From Ischnura elegans (lineage: Eukaryota; Arthropoda; Insecta; Odonata; Coenagrionidae): a stretch of 64,000 nucleotides of DNA. The notes beneath the pieces are model-generated. The model did no database searches. It saw only the letters and a list, made by a program, of their open reading frames with translations, and was not told where the DNA came from. Positions 12,076-22,299 of the stretch are shown one piece after another (within the stretch, counting starts at the first letter, position 1; each line of letters begins with the position of its first letter). The position numbers and the translations under genes were made by a program. The stretch covers positions 186,001-250,000 of the forward strand of contig NW_025791658.1 in assembly GCF_921293095.1 (NCBI RefSeq). Direction: 5' to 3'.

Positions 12076-12387
12076 CAGTGGCGCAGCGAGGCGGGGGTTT
12101 TGGGGGTTAACCCCCCCCCCCCCCTAGAGCTCAGAGAAATATTTAAATTTAATCCATTTTACTTAATAGGATTGACATTATTAATAGAATAGTGTAAGGA
12201 TTAATAAAATATCCCTCAGAAAGCCATAAAACTCACCATTTTGAACCTTTCCTCTTAAAATTCTGCGATTTATTAATCTCGCACCTACCGCTTATCCTGG
12301 TGGGTATTCCATACCACCATACACCCCGGTATTAGTTGCACCTAAACCCCCCCCACCCCCCAGCCTTAATTCCTAGCTGAGCCCTTG
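12076..12387. mobile_element. hAT-type MITE with 8-bp TSD ACATTGCC
   Basis: Termini CAGTGGCGCAGCGAGG and TAGCTGAGCCCTTG are imperfect inverted repeats. The 8-bp target duplication ACATTGCC is perfect (12068 to 12075 and 12388 to 12395). The interior carries long G and C runs. At 312 bp it is non-autonomous. Confidence 0.85.
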
Positions 12388-12398
12388 ACATTGCCAAT

Positions 12399-12830
12399 CA
12401 GTGGTGTAGCCAGGAATTTCGTTCGGGGGTCCAAAATCAAGGGGGAAAATTTTTGAAATACAGGGTACTAAATAATTGGTTTGAAACTAATTTTAACCCT
12501 TTTTATAATCGAAAAACTTTATTTGTTAAGGGAATATTTTTCTAAAATCACGATTTTTCAATATTTGGCTTTCTCTTATCAAGGAAAATAATTGTGTTTT
12601 TATATTTCGGGGGGGTCCGGACCCCCGGACCACCCCCCTGATTGAAGCGTGCAAATCACACGAATACTTATGCAAAGTAAAAAACATCGAAACACAATGG
12701 CCTTCTCTAGCGGGACATTAGAACGATATTATGACTAATATTGGAGTAAATATGGACTATGATATTATTATGGACTAGATTATATTATGACCAATATTTA
12801 TGTAAATATGGACCCCTGGCCACGCCACGG
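12399..12830. mobile_element. second hAT-type MITE with 8-bp TSD TTGCCAAT
   Basis: Termini CAGTGGTGTAGCCAGG and CCTGGCCACGCCACGG are inverted repeats. The duplication TTGCCAAT is perfect at 12391 to 12398 and 12831 to 12838. Its left duplication overlaps the right duplication of the neighbouring MITE by five bases, so this element landed in or beside the other's target site. Its interior has ATATGGAC repeats and a GGGGGGTCCGGACCCCC palindrome near 12608. Confidence 0.85.
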
Positions 12831-12879
12831 TTGCCAATGATAACCCAAAGGTTCGTGGATAATAGAAGAAGGCATTTGG

Positions 12880-13020
12880 TGTCATTCTATTTGTGTTAAA
12901 TTGAGGTGAACGAACACTTATCGTGATTACCTGGAATTTTTTCATCACTAGTAAACAATATGGCGGCCAAGATGGCCACGAAAATAGTCTTCTCTCTAAT
13001 TTTGTGTAGCAATCACAAAA
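12880..13020. repeat. dispersed repeat, also at 15600 to 15740
   Basis: The block containing GTGAACGAACACTTAT and, further on, AATATGGCGG.CAAGATGGCCAC and TCTTCTC.CTAATTTTGT occurs here and at 15628 to 15738 in the same order and orientation. It is probably a fragment of an unidentified transposon. Confidence 0.7.
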
Positions 13021-13571
13021 CTGATATGCAATCAAAGGTATTTAAGTTAAAAAATGGATATAAAATAGTAACACAGAGATCCCAAAAAACGTCAAATAAT
13101 AATTCACATTACTGAAAAAAATTTATAGGATTGACCTGGTTACCTGGAGATGTGTAACAGCTTACCTCGAAACATACAGGCATTAAAAAAGAAATTTGAT
13201 ATAGGCATGCCCGGACATTTTTTACTCGTATTTTATGGAATTTATCGTAGATATTACTTAATTAATTTAATTTTTGAATTGATTTTCAACTCTGAGAGTG
13301 AGATTCCGGTAACTGAACGTCATTTCCATTTTGCTATTTTGCTATTTGCTATTTCCGGCGTATTTTCCATTTTGTATTGACGGGAAATTTTTGCGAAAAT
13401 TTAGAACGCGCATTGTCGAATTCATTTTTTCCGATCGCACTGCGACCGTGTTTTGTCCGTTCTAATCGTGAACTATGGAAAAGAAACATCTTTCAACGGG
13501 AAATAACATGGCATCATATGAAATTGAGAAGTTAAGTACGGAAAAAAACATAGATTTAACTAAGAAACAGA

Positions 13572-14215
13572 TCAATTCAATGTAAATACCTTTTGTGTCA
13601 CATTTTTACGCCTTAGTTTAGCAAACCTATGGGAGATGGCGTCTGGTACATTCCAATTTCCTCTATGAACATCCTGAAGCTTAAAATCTAATATACGATT
13701 TAATTTTTCCTGGTGAATACTTGTGAAGAATATTTCTCGGGTTCTCAGCCAGGTTTTTATACATGCTTTTATACAAGCCGACGTTTCGGAAAACGACTTG
13801 TCTTCCATTTTCAAGGCTGTGTTACTTTATGGAAGTCCAATTTCCCACTGAACTGGATCGACCGTTTACATAGGACAACAATGCAGCTCAGGTGTCGTCC
13901 GATTGGCTGTAGGTCTTTTTAAATTCTTCATGTTCTTCCGTTATATTTTTCATACAGCTGATTAAAGGTGTATCCATGTATTGCTAAGATGAAAGCCGGT
14001 GTCCCGATTGAAATTTTTGGGATTGAGGCGGATCTCTATTGCTTCCTTAATTGTGCGGTCCCAGTAACGTTGTGCGTGGCAAAGGATTTTTGTATCTCCC
14101 CATCTAATATCATGGTCTTCATTAATGCTGTGTTCCGCCACGGCCGACTTTTCTCGTTGCGCTAATCTGAAAAATCTTCGGTGTTCTTTTAGCCTCGTCT
14201 CAATCGTTCGGCCTG
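13572..14215 (-). pseudogene. Penelope-like element 3' fragment with GIY-YIG
   Basis: Minus-strand translation from about 14180 to 13965 gives EKSAVAEHSINEDHDIRWGD, then DRTIKEAIEIR and NRDTGFHLSNTW, ending in a stop. This is the C-terminal half of the GIY-YIG endonuclease of Penelope-like elements. The start of the domain is broken by a stop. The downstream part (13960 to 13572) is the element's 3' region and holds GAAACGTCGGC, a motif also present in the copy at 26.8 kb. Confidence 0.8.
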
Positions 14216-14695
14216 TCTAATATTTTCTTGCATCCAAATTTAAATAAATGTTTGCATTACTTAATCCTAATTTAATTTTTTAATGAACCGTACTATACGA
14301 TGCGGTTCCTACTAATTTCGATTACGGAGCGGTAATAGGCTGAAATTTATGGTTATATGTGTGTTCATTTTTTACGATTTTCAACGGTATATATTGCGGT
14401 TTGAAAGGAACATTTTTGTCACAAATTGACGCTGGTTCCAACTATTCCTTCGGCATGAGCAAAAAGATCTTGTGAACGACTCAAATACGAATTGAAAATT
14501 CGTCAAAACATTGTCATGGGGAGTCGAGAGGAGGTTGCCACGGACGACAGAATCTCCTTACCTGATTGTGTAGACTGTCAGATTGTCAGCAGTGACGACA
14601 GAGTTGTTTCCAGAGGCCGGATGGAACTGCAAAGGAGCATACATATCTATCTCTGAAGAGGACCTGCCGAAAGGAGAAAAGGAAGAATATGTGAA
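14216..14695. other. no gene recognised
   Basis: A/T-rich sequence with short frames only. Nothing supportable was seen beyond a possible edge of the preceding retroelement. Confidence 0.4.
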
Positions 14696-14786
14696 ATTAA
14701 TTGGACCGCCATTTCTGTCCTCACAATTAAATCCACGCCATTTTTGTCCTAAAATTAATTGCACCGCCATTGTTGTCCTCATAATA
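14696..14786. repeat. minisatellite CCGCCATT.TTGTCCTCA, split by a MITE
   Basis: Three ~40-bp units of TTAATTG.ACCGCCATTTTTGTCCT lie left of the MITE. The same units resume right after it at 15429 to 15492, so the MITE inserted into this array. Confidence 0.7.
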
Positions 14787-15428
14787 GGGTAGTTTCCTTC
14801 ATCAAAGAAATCGAAAGGCATTGATTGCGATTCGTTACCCACCATTAGTGTATTCATAATATACAAATTATTTGGTTTTAGAAATACCAGTTTAGACGAA
14901 TGGCAATGGTCAATTTTTATCCTCATTTGAAAAAGGCCAGATTGGCGCCCATGCGATGCCACTCCACGAGACGTCAAAGAGACCTAGTTTCTATACGAGT
15001 AGATAGGAGTTTTACATCGTCTGAAGTTACCAATCCATGCATGAGGCACAGAGCTCAGGGAAACATCTCTTAATAAGCACACATTAAAAATACCTAAGCT
15101 CGGAAAGTTTCCTTCGTTTGATAGGGGAATAATAACCTTTTTTTAAGCCGAGCGCTACCCGCTAGCAGCCTGCGTCGTATCAGCGCTCAAGCCTCGCCCC
15201 AAGGTCACCTCAAACGCCGACAGCTGGAACGAGAAATTCATCACACGGACTTTTCCCAGTATTCCTACTCAGCCGTCGCGTTTTCGCGCGCTTGAAAATT
15301 TTCACTTTTCATTAGATCGCGAAAAATATATATCGTCATTTAAAAATCTGAAAGCGTGACATACGTACTCCAGGAGTAATAATCTTTCGATTCAGGCAAT
15401 AAAAAAAAAAAATAATAGGAAACCACCC
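14787..15428 (+). mobile_element. TA-MITE copy
   Basis: 642 bp from GGGTAGTTTCCT to AGGAAACCACCC. TA precedes it, and TT follows in place of TA, one substitution from a target duplication. Long minus-strand frames across it recur in other copies and are shadows of the repeat, not genes. Confidence 0.85.
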
Positions 15429-15924
15429 TTTTAAATTGACGCCATTTTTGTCCTAAAATTAATTGTGCCGCCATTGTTGTCCTCATAATTACAGCCAAAC
15501 CGATTGTTTTCCAAAGAACTTCTTGTTTTGGCTGATACGAGTCTACAAAACTGACTTCTGATTGGAGATTGGCCGCGATAAAATAGAACCTGTTCTAAAT
15601 TTCAAATTGGGCAAGAAATTGTATCCAATTGAAGTGAACGAACACTTATTATGATTAGCTGGAAAATTTTCATTAGGACTAACAGCAATATGGCGGGCAA
15701 GATGGCCACAAAAATACTCTTCTCCCTAATTTTGTTTAAGGATAAAAAAAAATATTGGACTTGAAAATTGGTGTGCGTCAGTTGGACCACAATCCAATAT
15801 ACTGGCCAATATATATTGGGAAGTGTCGTACAGGCTTCAGCGTATGTGGAATTTGTAATAAGAAGCGTCACGGATTTCCTGAACCAAAGTTTTTTATTGC
15901 AATTATAAAATTCTACGTTTTTAT

Positions 15925-16386
15925 TAGTAATGGACGGATCCAGGATTTTTATCGTATCCGGATTCGGATCGGATCCTTGATTTTCGGAGCCGGATCTTTC
16001 GGATCGAGTATTTTTGGATCCAAATGCATTTTTAAATTCCTGACGCATTAAATTCCCCGATGATTGTTCAATCTCTTGGAAAGAGTCACACTGTGTGCCA
16101 GTCGTATTTTGCTATTGATTTTTTCCACGGCTGAAATTCTCCTACGTAACCTCTGCGAGAGCTTTCAAACAAAACGGTTCATGAATAGGACAAGAATCGC
16201 ATGCGACGGCGCATTGGAAGAGGGAATCGGAACTCTTTCCACCCTTATTTGCATTCACTGAAGCTATTATTTAAAATTTCGGATCCAGATCCGATGTCTT
16301 CCGCGAGTTTGGATCCGATGTATCCAATGAGGGCCAATATCCGCGGATTTTGGATCCGAGGTATCCGATCCGACCGTCCCTAATTT
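15925..16386. mobile_element. GGATCC-rich element with inverted ends
   Basis: Left end TTAGTAATGGACGGATCC and right end GGATCCGAGGTATCCGATCC then GACCGTCCCTAAT are imperfect inverted repeats. Clustered GGATCC/GATCCG motifs lie near both ends and the centre is unique. No transposase was found. Family unassigned. Confidence 0.6.
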
Positions 16387-16440
16387 TTACTAGTTGCTTT
16401 TTCACAACATATTCATGGTAAAGAAATTGCTATCGAGAGA

Positions 16441-17213
16441 AAATGGTCACCCCTGCTATGAACATTTAAAATTCACACGTCTATGGTTTAGTTCGAGGAG
16501 AGATCTACCCTAACCCATCCAGGGAGAAGATTTTGCCACACCTACCGAAAAAATGGGTGAAATTCACTCGTCCGTACCTTTGTTCGAGGAGATCTTTACC
16601 CTAACCTGAATGGGGAGAGGAATTGGTCAAGCCTACCCTGAATGTGTTTACATCACACGCACGTGATTTATTTCGAGGAGACGTTTACCTCAATCTACCC
16701 AGAGAGAAAATTTAGCCTGCACCGTTACCATTATTGTGTGCAAATCAAAAGATTCTGGCATCGTTTAAGGAGAACTTTACCCTAACCCATTCAGGGAGGA
16801 GAGTTAGAAACCCCTAGCTTAAATGTGTGAAATTAATACACCCTTGGCTTAGTTGAAGAAGAACTTTACCTTAATCTATCCTGGGAAAATATCTGATCAC
16901 ACGCTACCCTGAATGGGTATAAATCTAAAACTTCTAGCTTCGTTCAAAGGGAGCTTTATCCTAACCTGCCCCGGGAAAGGAATTAGTCAAGCCTACCCTG
17001 AATGTGTTAACGTCACACGCCTGTGGCTGACTTCGAGGAGAGCTCTGCCCTAAATTATTCATGGAGGAAAAACTGGCAACCATTACCCTGAATGTATGCA
17101 CACCACACGCTTCTGGCTTAGTTTCAGGTGAGTTTTACCCTGACCTTTCGAGTGAGAGAACCTTGCTACCCGACACTGAATGTGTGTTCATGAATCGCCT
17201 GGATCTTACAATA
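16441..17213 (+). repeat. 90-bp minisatellite, eight or more units
   Basis: A TTCGAGGAG-type motif recurs at about 16491, 16582, 16672, 16763, 16853, 16942, 17032 and 17122, a strict 90-bp period. Each unit has ACCCTAACC, GGGAGA, CCTACCCTGAATGTGT and TCACACGC blocks. The next unit is interrupted at 17213 by a MITE and resumes at 17856 with AGCTAGAGGAG. Confidence 0.85.
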
Positions 17214-17855
17214 GGGTAGTTTCCTATTTTTTTTGCCTAAATCGAAAGATTATTACTCCTGGAGTACGCATTTCACGCTTTCAGATTTTTAAATGACGAT
17301 ATCTATTTTTCGCGATCAAACGAAAAGTGAAAAATTTCCAGCGACGGCTAAGTATGAATGCTGGGAGAACTAAAGTGACGTCGTTCTGGTTCCCACTGCC
17401 GCAAGTGAGGTGACCTTGGGGCGAGGCTTTGAGCGCCGATACGATGCAGGCTGCTAGCAGGTAGCCGAGTACCCTGCTATCTGGTAGCGCTTGGCTTTAA
17501 AAAAGGATTATTAATACCATTTCAAACGAAAGAAACCTTCCTACCTAAGGCAATTTTAATAATTGATTATTATGAGATGTTTCCCTGAGCTCTGTGGCTC
17601 ATTCATGCATTGGTAATCTCAGACGATATAAAACTCCTATCTACTCGTATAGAAACTAGGTCCCTGTGACGTCACGTGGAGTGGCATCGCATGGGCGCCA
17701 ATCCGGCCTTTTTCAAATGAGGTTAAAATTGACCATTGCCATTCGTCTAACCTGGGATTTCTAAAACTAAATAATTTGCATATTATTAATACTTAAATGG
17801 TGGATTACGAATCGCAATCCATGCCTATCGTTTTATTTAATGAAGGAAACTACCC
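17214..17855 (-). mobile_element. TA-MITE copy, complete, inverted
   Basis: 642 bp with both 12-bp termini (GGGTAGTTTCCT and AGGAAACTACCC) and a perfect TA duplication (17212 to 17213, 17856 to 17857). It inserted into a unit of the 90-bp minisatellite. The best reference copy of the family. Confidence 0.9.
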
Positions 17856-18069
17856 TATTAGCTAGAGGAGCCTGACTATATTATCTGGATGTTTTTGTGA
17901 TATTGATTTCTGCCTGAGCTGTATCTTAACTCACCCTCCTTCAGCTTCCTCTGAATAGTCCATTTCTCCCTGGGATGTGTCGTGGTTCGCTGTAGTCCCC
18001 TGTTCACCTGTGAGCAGATATTCAGGAAAGAATTTAATTAGAAATTTGATTAAAATTAAACCTTTAATA

Positions 18070-18900
18070 AGGTAGTTTCTTTCATCAAAGAAAACGAAAG
18101 GCATTGATTGCGATTCGTTAACCACCATTAGTGTATTCATAATATACAAATTATTTGGTTTTAGAAATACCGGTTTAGACGAATGGCAAGGGTCAATTTT
18201 TATCCTCATTTTAAAAAGGCCAGATTGGCGCCCATGCGATGCCACTCCACGTGACGTCACAGGGACCTATTTTCTATACGAGTAGATGGGAGTTCTACAT
18301 CGTCTGTGGTTACCAATGCATGCATGAGGCACAGAGCTCAGGGAAACATCTCTTAATAATTACCTTTAAAAACTGGCTAAGGTGGGAAGGTTTTCTTCGT
18401 TTGATAAGGTATTAATTATTATTATAGTATTCTACTGATTAAGGTAGGTTTCCATGGAGTACTCAAGAAGTGATCTGGGAGCCTCCCTTTCCTTCCAGCA
18501 CTGCCTTCTTTAACTCACTGTAAGGCCTACTCTCCTTCAATCTATCTAAAAAATCCTATTCTTTTCCTCCCCCTCCCTCGTTTACCTATCATTCTACCCT
18601 CCAAAACCATTTTCAACATCTCCTCACCACTAAGCACTAACTCCATCCATAACTTCTGTCTCCTCCGTATCTCATCCAAAAGCTGGCTCTCCTCGCCAAC
18701 CATATCCAGCACTTCGTCGTTCCTTTTCCTCTCCGTCCATTTCACCCTCTCCATTCTTCTCCATACCCACATCTCGAATGCCTCCAATCTTCTCTTGTCT
18801 TCTTTCCTCAGTGTCCACGTTTCCGCACCGTAAGGTATTAATAACCCTTATTTAAGCCAAGCGCTACCAGCTAGCAGGGTACTCTGCTACCTGCTAGAAG
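18070..18900 (+). mobile_element. TA-MITE copy interrupted by a LINE
   Basis: The 5' half runs 18070 to 18414 and the element resumes at 18831 with the duplicated TAAGGTATTA, continuing through TTATTTAAGCCAAGCGCTACC to about 18900. It is then joined to inverted scraps of the same family (18901 to 18955). Confidence 0.85.
18415..18830 (-). mobile_element. 5'-truncated LINE insertion, 10-bp TSD
   Basis: The minus-strand frame encodes the end of a non-LTR ORF2: MEAFEMWVWRRMERVKWTER, then a basic RGRGRKR segment. The 3' end is an ATAATAATAAT-type tail. A perfect 10-bp duplication, TAAGGTATTA, flanks it at 18405 to 18414 and 18831 to 18840. The same subfamily occurs at 27945 to 28545. Confidence 0.9.
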
Positions 18901-18955
18901 GCAGAAGAAAACTTTCCGACCTACACTAGCCTAGCTCTGTGCCTACACTTGTTTT

Positions 18956-19538
18956 CGAAGTAGAAATACTGAAAAAAGGTTATTTAAGACTTAACACTTC
19001 CCCGGCGAACAATATGTATAAATTCTACTCGGGATTCCACACGGGCGTTCTTACATAATCTTACCCGTGCGGAATCCTGAATAAAGGTTGTTTTTTGTCT
19101 TATCGGCATGAACACGAACATAGAAATGTTCAGCCATGGGATCCCCCTATCGCCGGACTTCGAAACCATTTTAATTCTCACGAAATAATTAAAACTCTAC
19201 GAAATCCGAAGTTGTTTTACAAAACGATAGCTCTTTAATTTTTTCTGAGATCGAAAATTTATTTGAATTATTTTCATTTTTACTTGGAAGTACGCCAGGG
19301 AGAGTTGCAGACTTACTTAGACGTTTTTTTTTATGATGGCATGATTATTCTGGACGCAATTTTAGCTCTGTAAATTGAAATGATATGCTGTGATGTTGAA
19401 AATTCAATAAAATAGTCAGCAATATGCCCATCCAATGAGGAAAGTTATTCTATGTCGATAGACGCACTTAGCACAATGGGTCTAGATGGCAAAAACCAAC
19501 ATCGCGCAACATATTTCTTACAATTTACGGTACGGTAC
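18956..19538. other. no gene recognised
   Basis: A mixed stretch without a clear element. A short inverted block around TTCCGCACGGG/CCCGTGTGGAA (19025 to 19080) is visible. Confidence 0.4.
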
Positions 19539-19542
19539 TTAG

Positions 19543-20223
19543 CACTTTGAGTGCCAGCCGCCAATTTTGAAGCCCTACTGAAAAATCCAGCCATTTTTAC
19601 TAAATTTGCAATTTTTTTTTTAACATTAGCATCAAAAATATATTTATATCGATGTGTATTTCAATAAAAATGGACTTTGCTCTTCTTTGTGAATGAGTCG
19701 AATAACATTTAATGCTAACTTTTAAATATATATTTTAATAATGAAAACCTACTGTGTTTTTAAATAAAAAAGTTGCAAAAAATGATGTACCGCCTTAAAA
19801 TGAATAATATTTTTTATTACGCTCAATTTGAACTATTTAAACAATGGAAACCATACAAAAACTTTGTTCCAAGCAAATCATTCAAAATCCTGGATGACAA
19901 AAAGGGTCACTGCACCCTCAACGAATGGTTCTTTCCTCCAAAGAATTTTCACACGAAGTAGGCTGAGATAAGGGTGCCGGTGGCTACAGAGGACTTTCCG
20001 TCCTCAAGATATCAAAAGAACTCTTTTTCCATCGAAAATTGAATTGAAAATCCATTTTTGAAATAACAGAACCACTAAGCAGTAAACTGGACAAGTACCA
20101 TGGGCGAAATGTTACAGCTTCACGCAAACAAAGTCAATAAAATATATAGACGTAACATCACGTTCATGGAAATCCTCACAAGGATTAGGAGGACGTAATA
20201 GTACGCCCATGGCACGCAGAGTG
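19543..20223 (-). mobile_element. piggyBac-type MITE, second copy (inverted)
   Basis: Reverse complement of the 3058 to 3730 element. Termini are CACTTTGAGTGCCA and TGGCACGCAGAGTG, with TTAG on the left and TTAA on the right. Shared internal blocks include GGAAAAAGAGTTC, GACAAAAAGGGTC and the CAGTAGGGCTT region. It is better preserved at its termini than copy 1. Confidence 0.75.
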
Positions 20224-20457
20224 TTAAATCAATCTAAACTTGGGGCACGCGCTTTCATTCCGTGCCTTAATGAATTCATTAGTGCGTGTGTGGAATAGTA
20301 ATTGGAATATGACTTAAAGAGTAAAAAGGCCCTGCGAACGACGAGGGACTGTACAAATAACAAAACGTCAAACATTCATTTTTTGAATGAATTATTAACT
20401 TTTTTTATTAAAACATAAAAATTTCAAATTACACATCCCTAACAAATAACGACAATA

Positions 20458-21045
20458 GGGTGGTTTCCTATTATTTTTTTATTGCCTAAATCGAAAGATG
20501 TACGTATTTCTCGCTTTTAGATTTTTAAATGACGATATCTATTTTTCGCGATTAAATGAAAAGTGAAAATTTTCAAGCGCGCGAAAACGCGACGGGTAAG
20601 TATGAATGCCGGGAAAAACTCCGTGTGACGTCGTTCTGGTTCCCGCTGCCGCAACTGAGGTGACTTTGGGGCGAGGCTTTGAGCGCCGATACGATGCAGG
20701 CTGCTAGCAGGTAGCCGAGTACCCTGCTAGCAGGTAGCGCTTGGCTTAAAAAAGGATTATTAATACCATATCGAACGAAGAAAACTTTCCGACCTTAGCC
20801 AATTTTAATAATTGATTATTAAGAGATGTTTCCCTGAGCTCTGTGCCTCATGCATGCATTGGTAATCTCAGACGATGTAAAACTCCCATCTACTCGTATA
20901 GAATCTAGGTCCCTGTGACGTCACTTGGAGTGGCATCGCATGGGCGCCAATCTTGCCTTTTTCAAATGAGGATAAAATAGACACTTGCCATTCGTCTAAA
21001 CCGGTATTTCTAAAACCAAATAATTTGTATATTATGAATACACTA
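20458..21045 (-). mobile_element. TA-MITE copy, truncated, inverted
   Basis: Begins GGGTGGTTTCCT after TA and runs in reverse through the whole family map, but loses the last ~60 bp where it meets Helitron helicase sequence at about 21050. Confidence 0.85.
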
Positions 21046-21055
21046 ATACACTAAA

Positions 21056-21570
21056 CTAAAAATAAACATTAGTCTCTTGGTGCAATGGAGTCTGCGATAT
21101 TTTTAGTGAGTCCATCTTTAGCCAACACAAACAAACTGGATGGTGCAACCAACGCGAGTGTATGAATAACACGGTGAACCCAAAATGTAAGCCGCAAACG
21201 TACATCGTTTGGCCTTGATATTTATTGACTGTAATTGCGAATGGCAGTGTAGTTGGAAAATGAACCCGTTTTAATTCTATTGGCACATCTATCTGAATAA
21301 TAGGGATTCGTGGTTGTAATACATCTTCTCATTGGAACTTTCCAGTCAAAATGCTGGCTTAAACAACGTTCCTCGCTAATTTTTTAATGACTAATCGCGT
21401 ACCATTCCGCAGCCGTGGTGGATTCAAATTACGGAGCATATTTAACTGAAGTTCCAATCTTCAGTTGCAAACGGTGCGATGGCATGCCTGGCAAATCCAA
21501 TAAATTCAAAAATTTAGATGAATAATTTATAGCTTCGCTGGTTTCGCAAACTGTATCGATAGAAGAGATG
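21056..21570 (-). pseudogene. Helitron helicase C-terminal pseudogene
   Basis: Minus-strand translation shows the end of a PIF1-like Rep-helicase: SKFLNLLDLPGMPSHRLQLK, a PPRLRNGTRLVIKKL block, then FPTTLPFAITVNKYQGQTM, the conserved final helicase motif. Several stops and frame changes interrupt it. The sequence from 21571 to 21990 is Helitron-type non-coding DNA, with the AGTCCTACTGAACGTACGCACC and CCGCGACACGAGAATTTTATATATTAG blocks. Confidence 0.75.
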
Positions 21571-22006
21571 TCAAACAACATGAACAATATTGACGGTCGT
21601 CAAGGGGACAGTAAGCCAACAACGCTGAAATTGAACCTTTTTTGGAATGTTTTTTTTCTAAATTCACCGTAAATCATGCAGAAAACGGAATTCGATTGCA
21701 ATAATAAGAATGTGCATGACTCTTTCTTTCCAATAATACATGTTTCAACTAAATGTGACCATTATCACTAATTTAAATAAGCAAAAGCAAAAAGGTCTGC
21801 AAGCATCAAAAACGAACTTTACAAGCATTTCTTATGGAAATAACTCAGGGCCCTGGAGAAGAATGAAAAATAGTTTACAGCATATTACCAGTCCTACTGA
21901 ACGTACGCACCAAATTTCAAAGGAATCGGTCGAGTCGTATCGGAGAAGTTTGGAAGCATAAACCGCGACACGAGAATTTTATATATTAGAAGGAAACAGT
22001 TCTCAC

Positions 22007-22085
22007 CCGTTTGCAAGTTGTTGACGTTGCCATGGCAAATGGCGAACAGTTGAATGACGAGCAGCGACAGTATAATCTGGGCCAT
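22007..22085 (-). CDS. first exon of a small secreted protein
   Basis: Minus strand. An ATG at 22085 begins MAQIILSLLVIQLFAICHG, a textbook signal peptide with a hydrophobic core and a small-residue cleavage site. About seven more residues follow before a consensus donor (ACGG/GTGAGA) at 22007. An upstream in-frame ATG pair exists at 22133 and 22130. A TATA box 30 to 32 bases upstream of 22133 makes the lower ATG the better start. No second exon was found; Helitron-type DNA lies directly beyond the donor. The mature product is unknown and it may be a dead gene scrap. Confidence 0.5.
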
Positions 22086-22154
22086 GCGACAAACACGCTG
22101 GCTTTGAAGATTATGTGTAGAGGAAGCCATCATGGATCGGTGTTTACCACTAGT

Positions 22155-22164
22155 CCTTTTTATA
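22155..22164 (-). promoter_or_regulatory. TATA box (TATAAAAAGG) of secreted-protein exon
   Basis: TATAAAAAGG on the minus strand lies about 32 bases before the position expected for transcription start near 22132. It precedes the signal-peptide exon by about 75 bases. Confidence 0.45.
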
Positions 22165-22299
22165 TCCAGCAACTCTTTCGTGTAAAACTTTTACGTCAGA
22201 AATATGGCAGTCGAAGCTCCAGAGAGAACTTAACACCCTCAGCGAGCAATTTCGGAATGTTACGGTAGAAACTGACATCCTTATTTATATGGTCAAGAT

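Noticed and set aside
14558..18260. Long minus-strand ORFs starting MTSRGVASHGRQ at 14.6, 17.9 and 27.2 kb
   Set aside because: They lie on copies of the same MITE and vary in frame and end. They are translation shadows of the CACGTGACGTCAC region, not genes.
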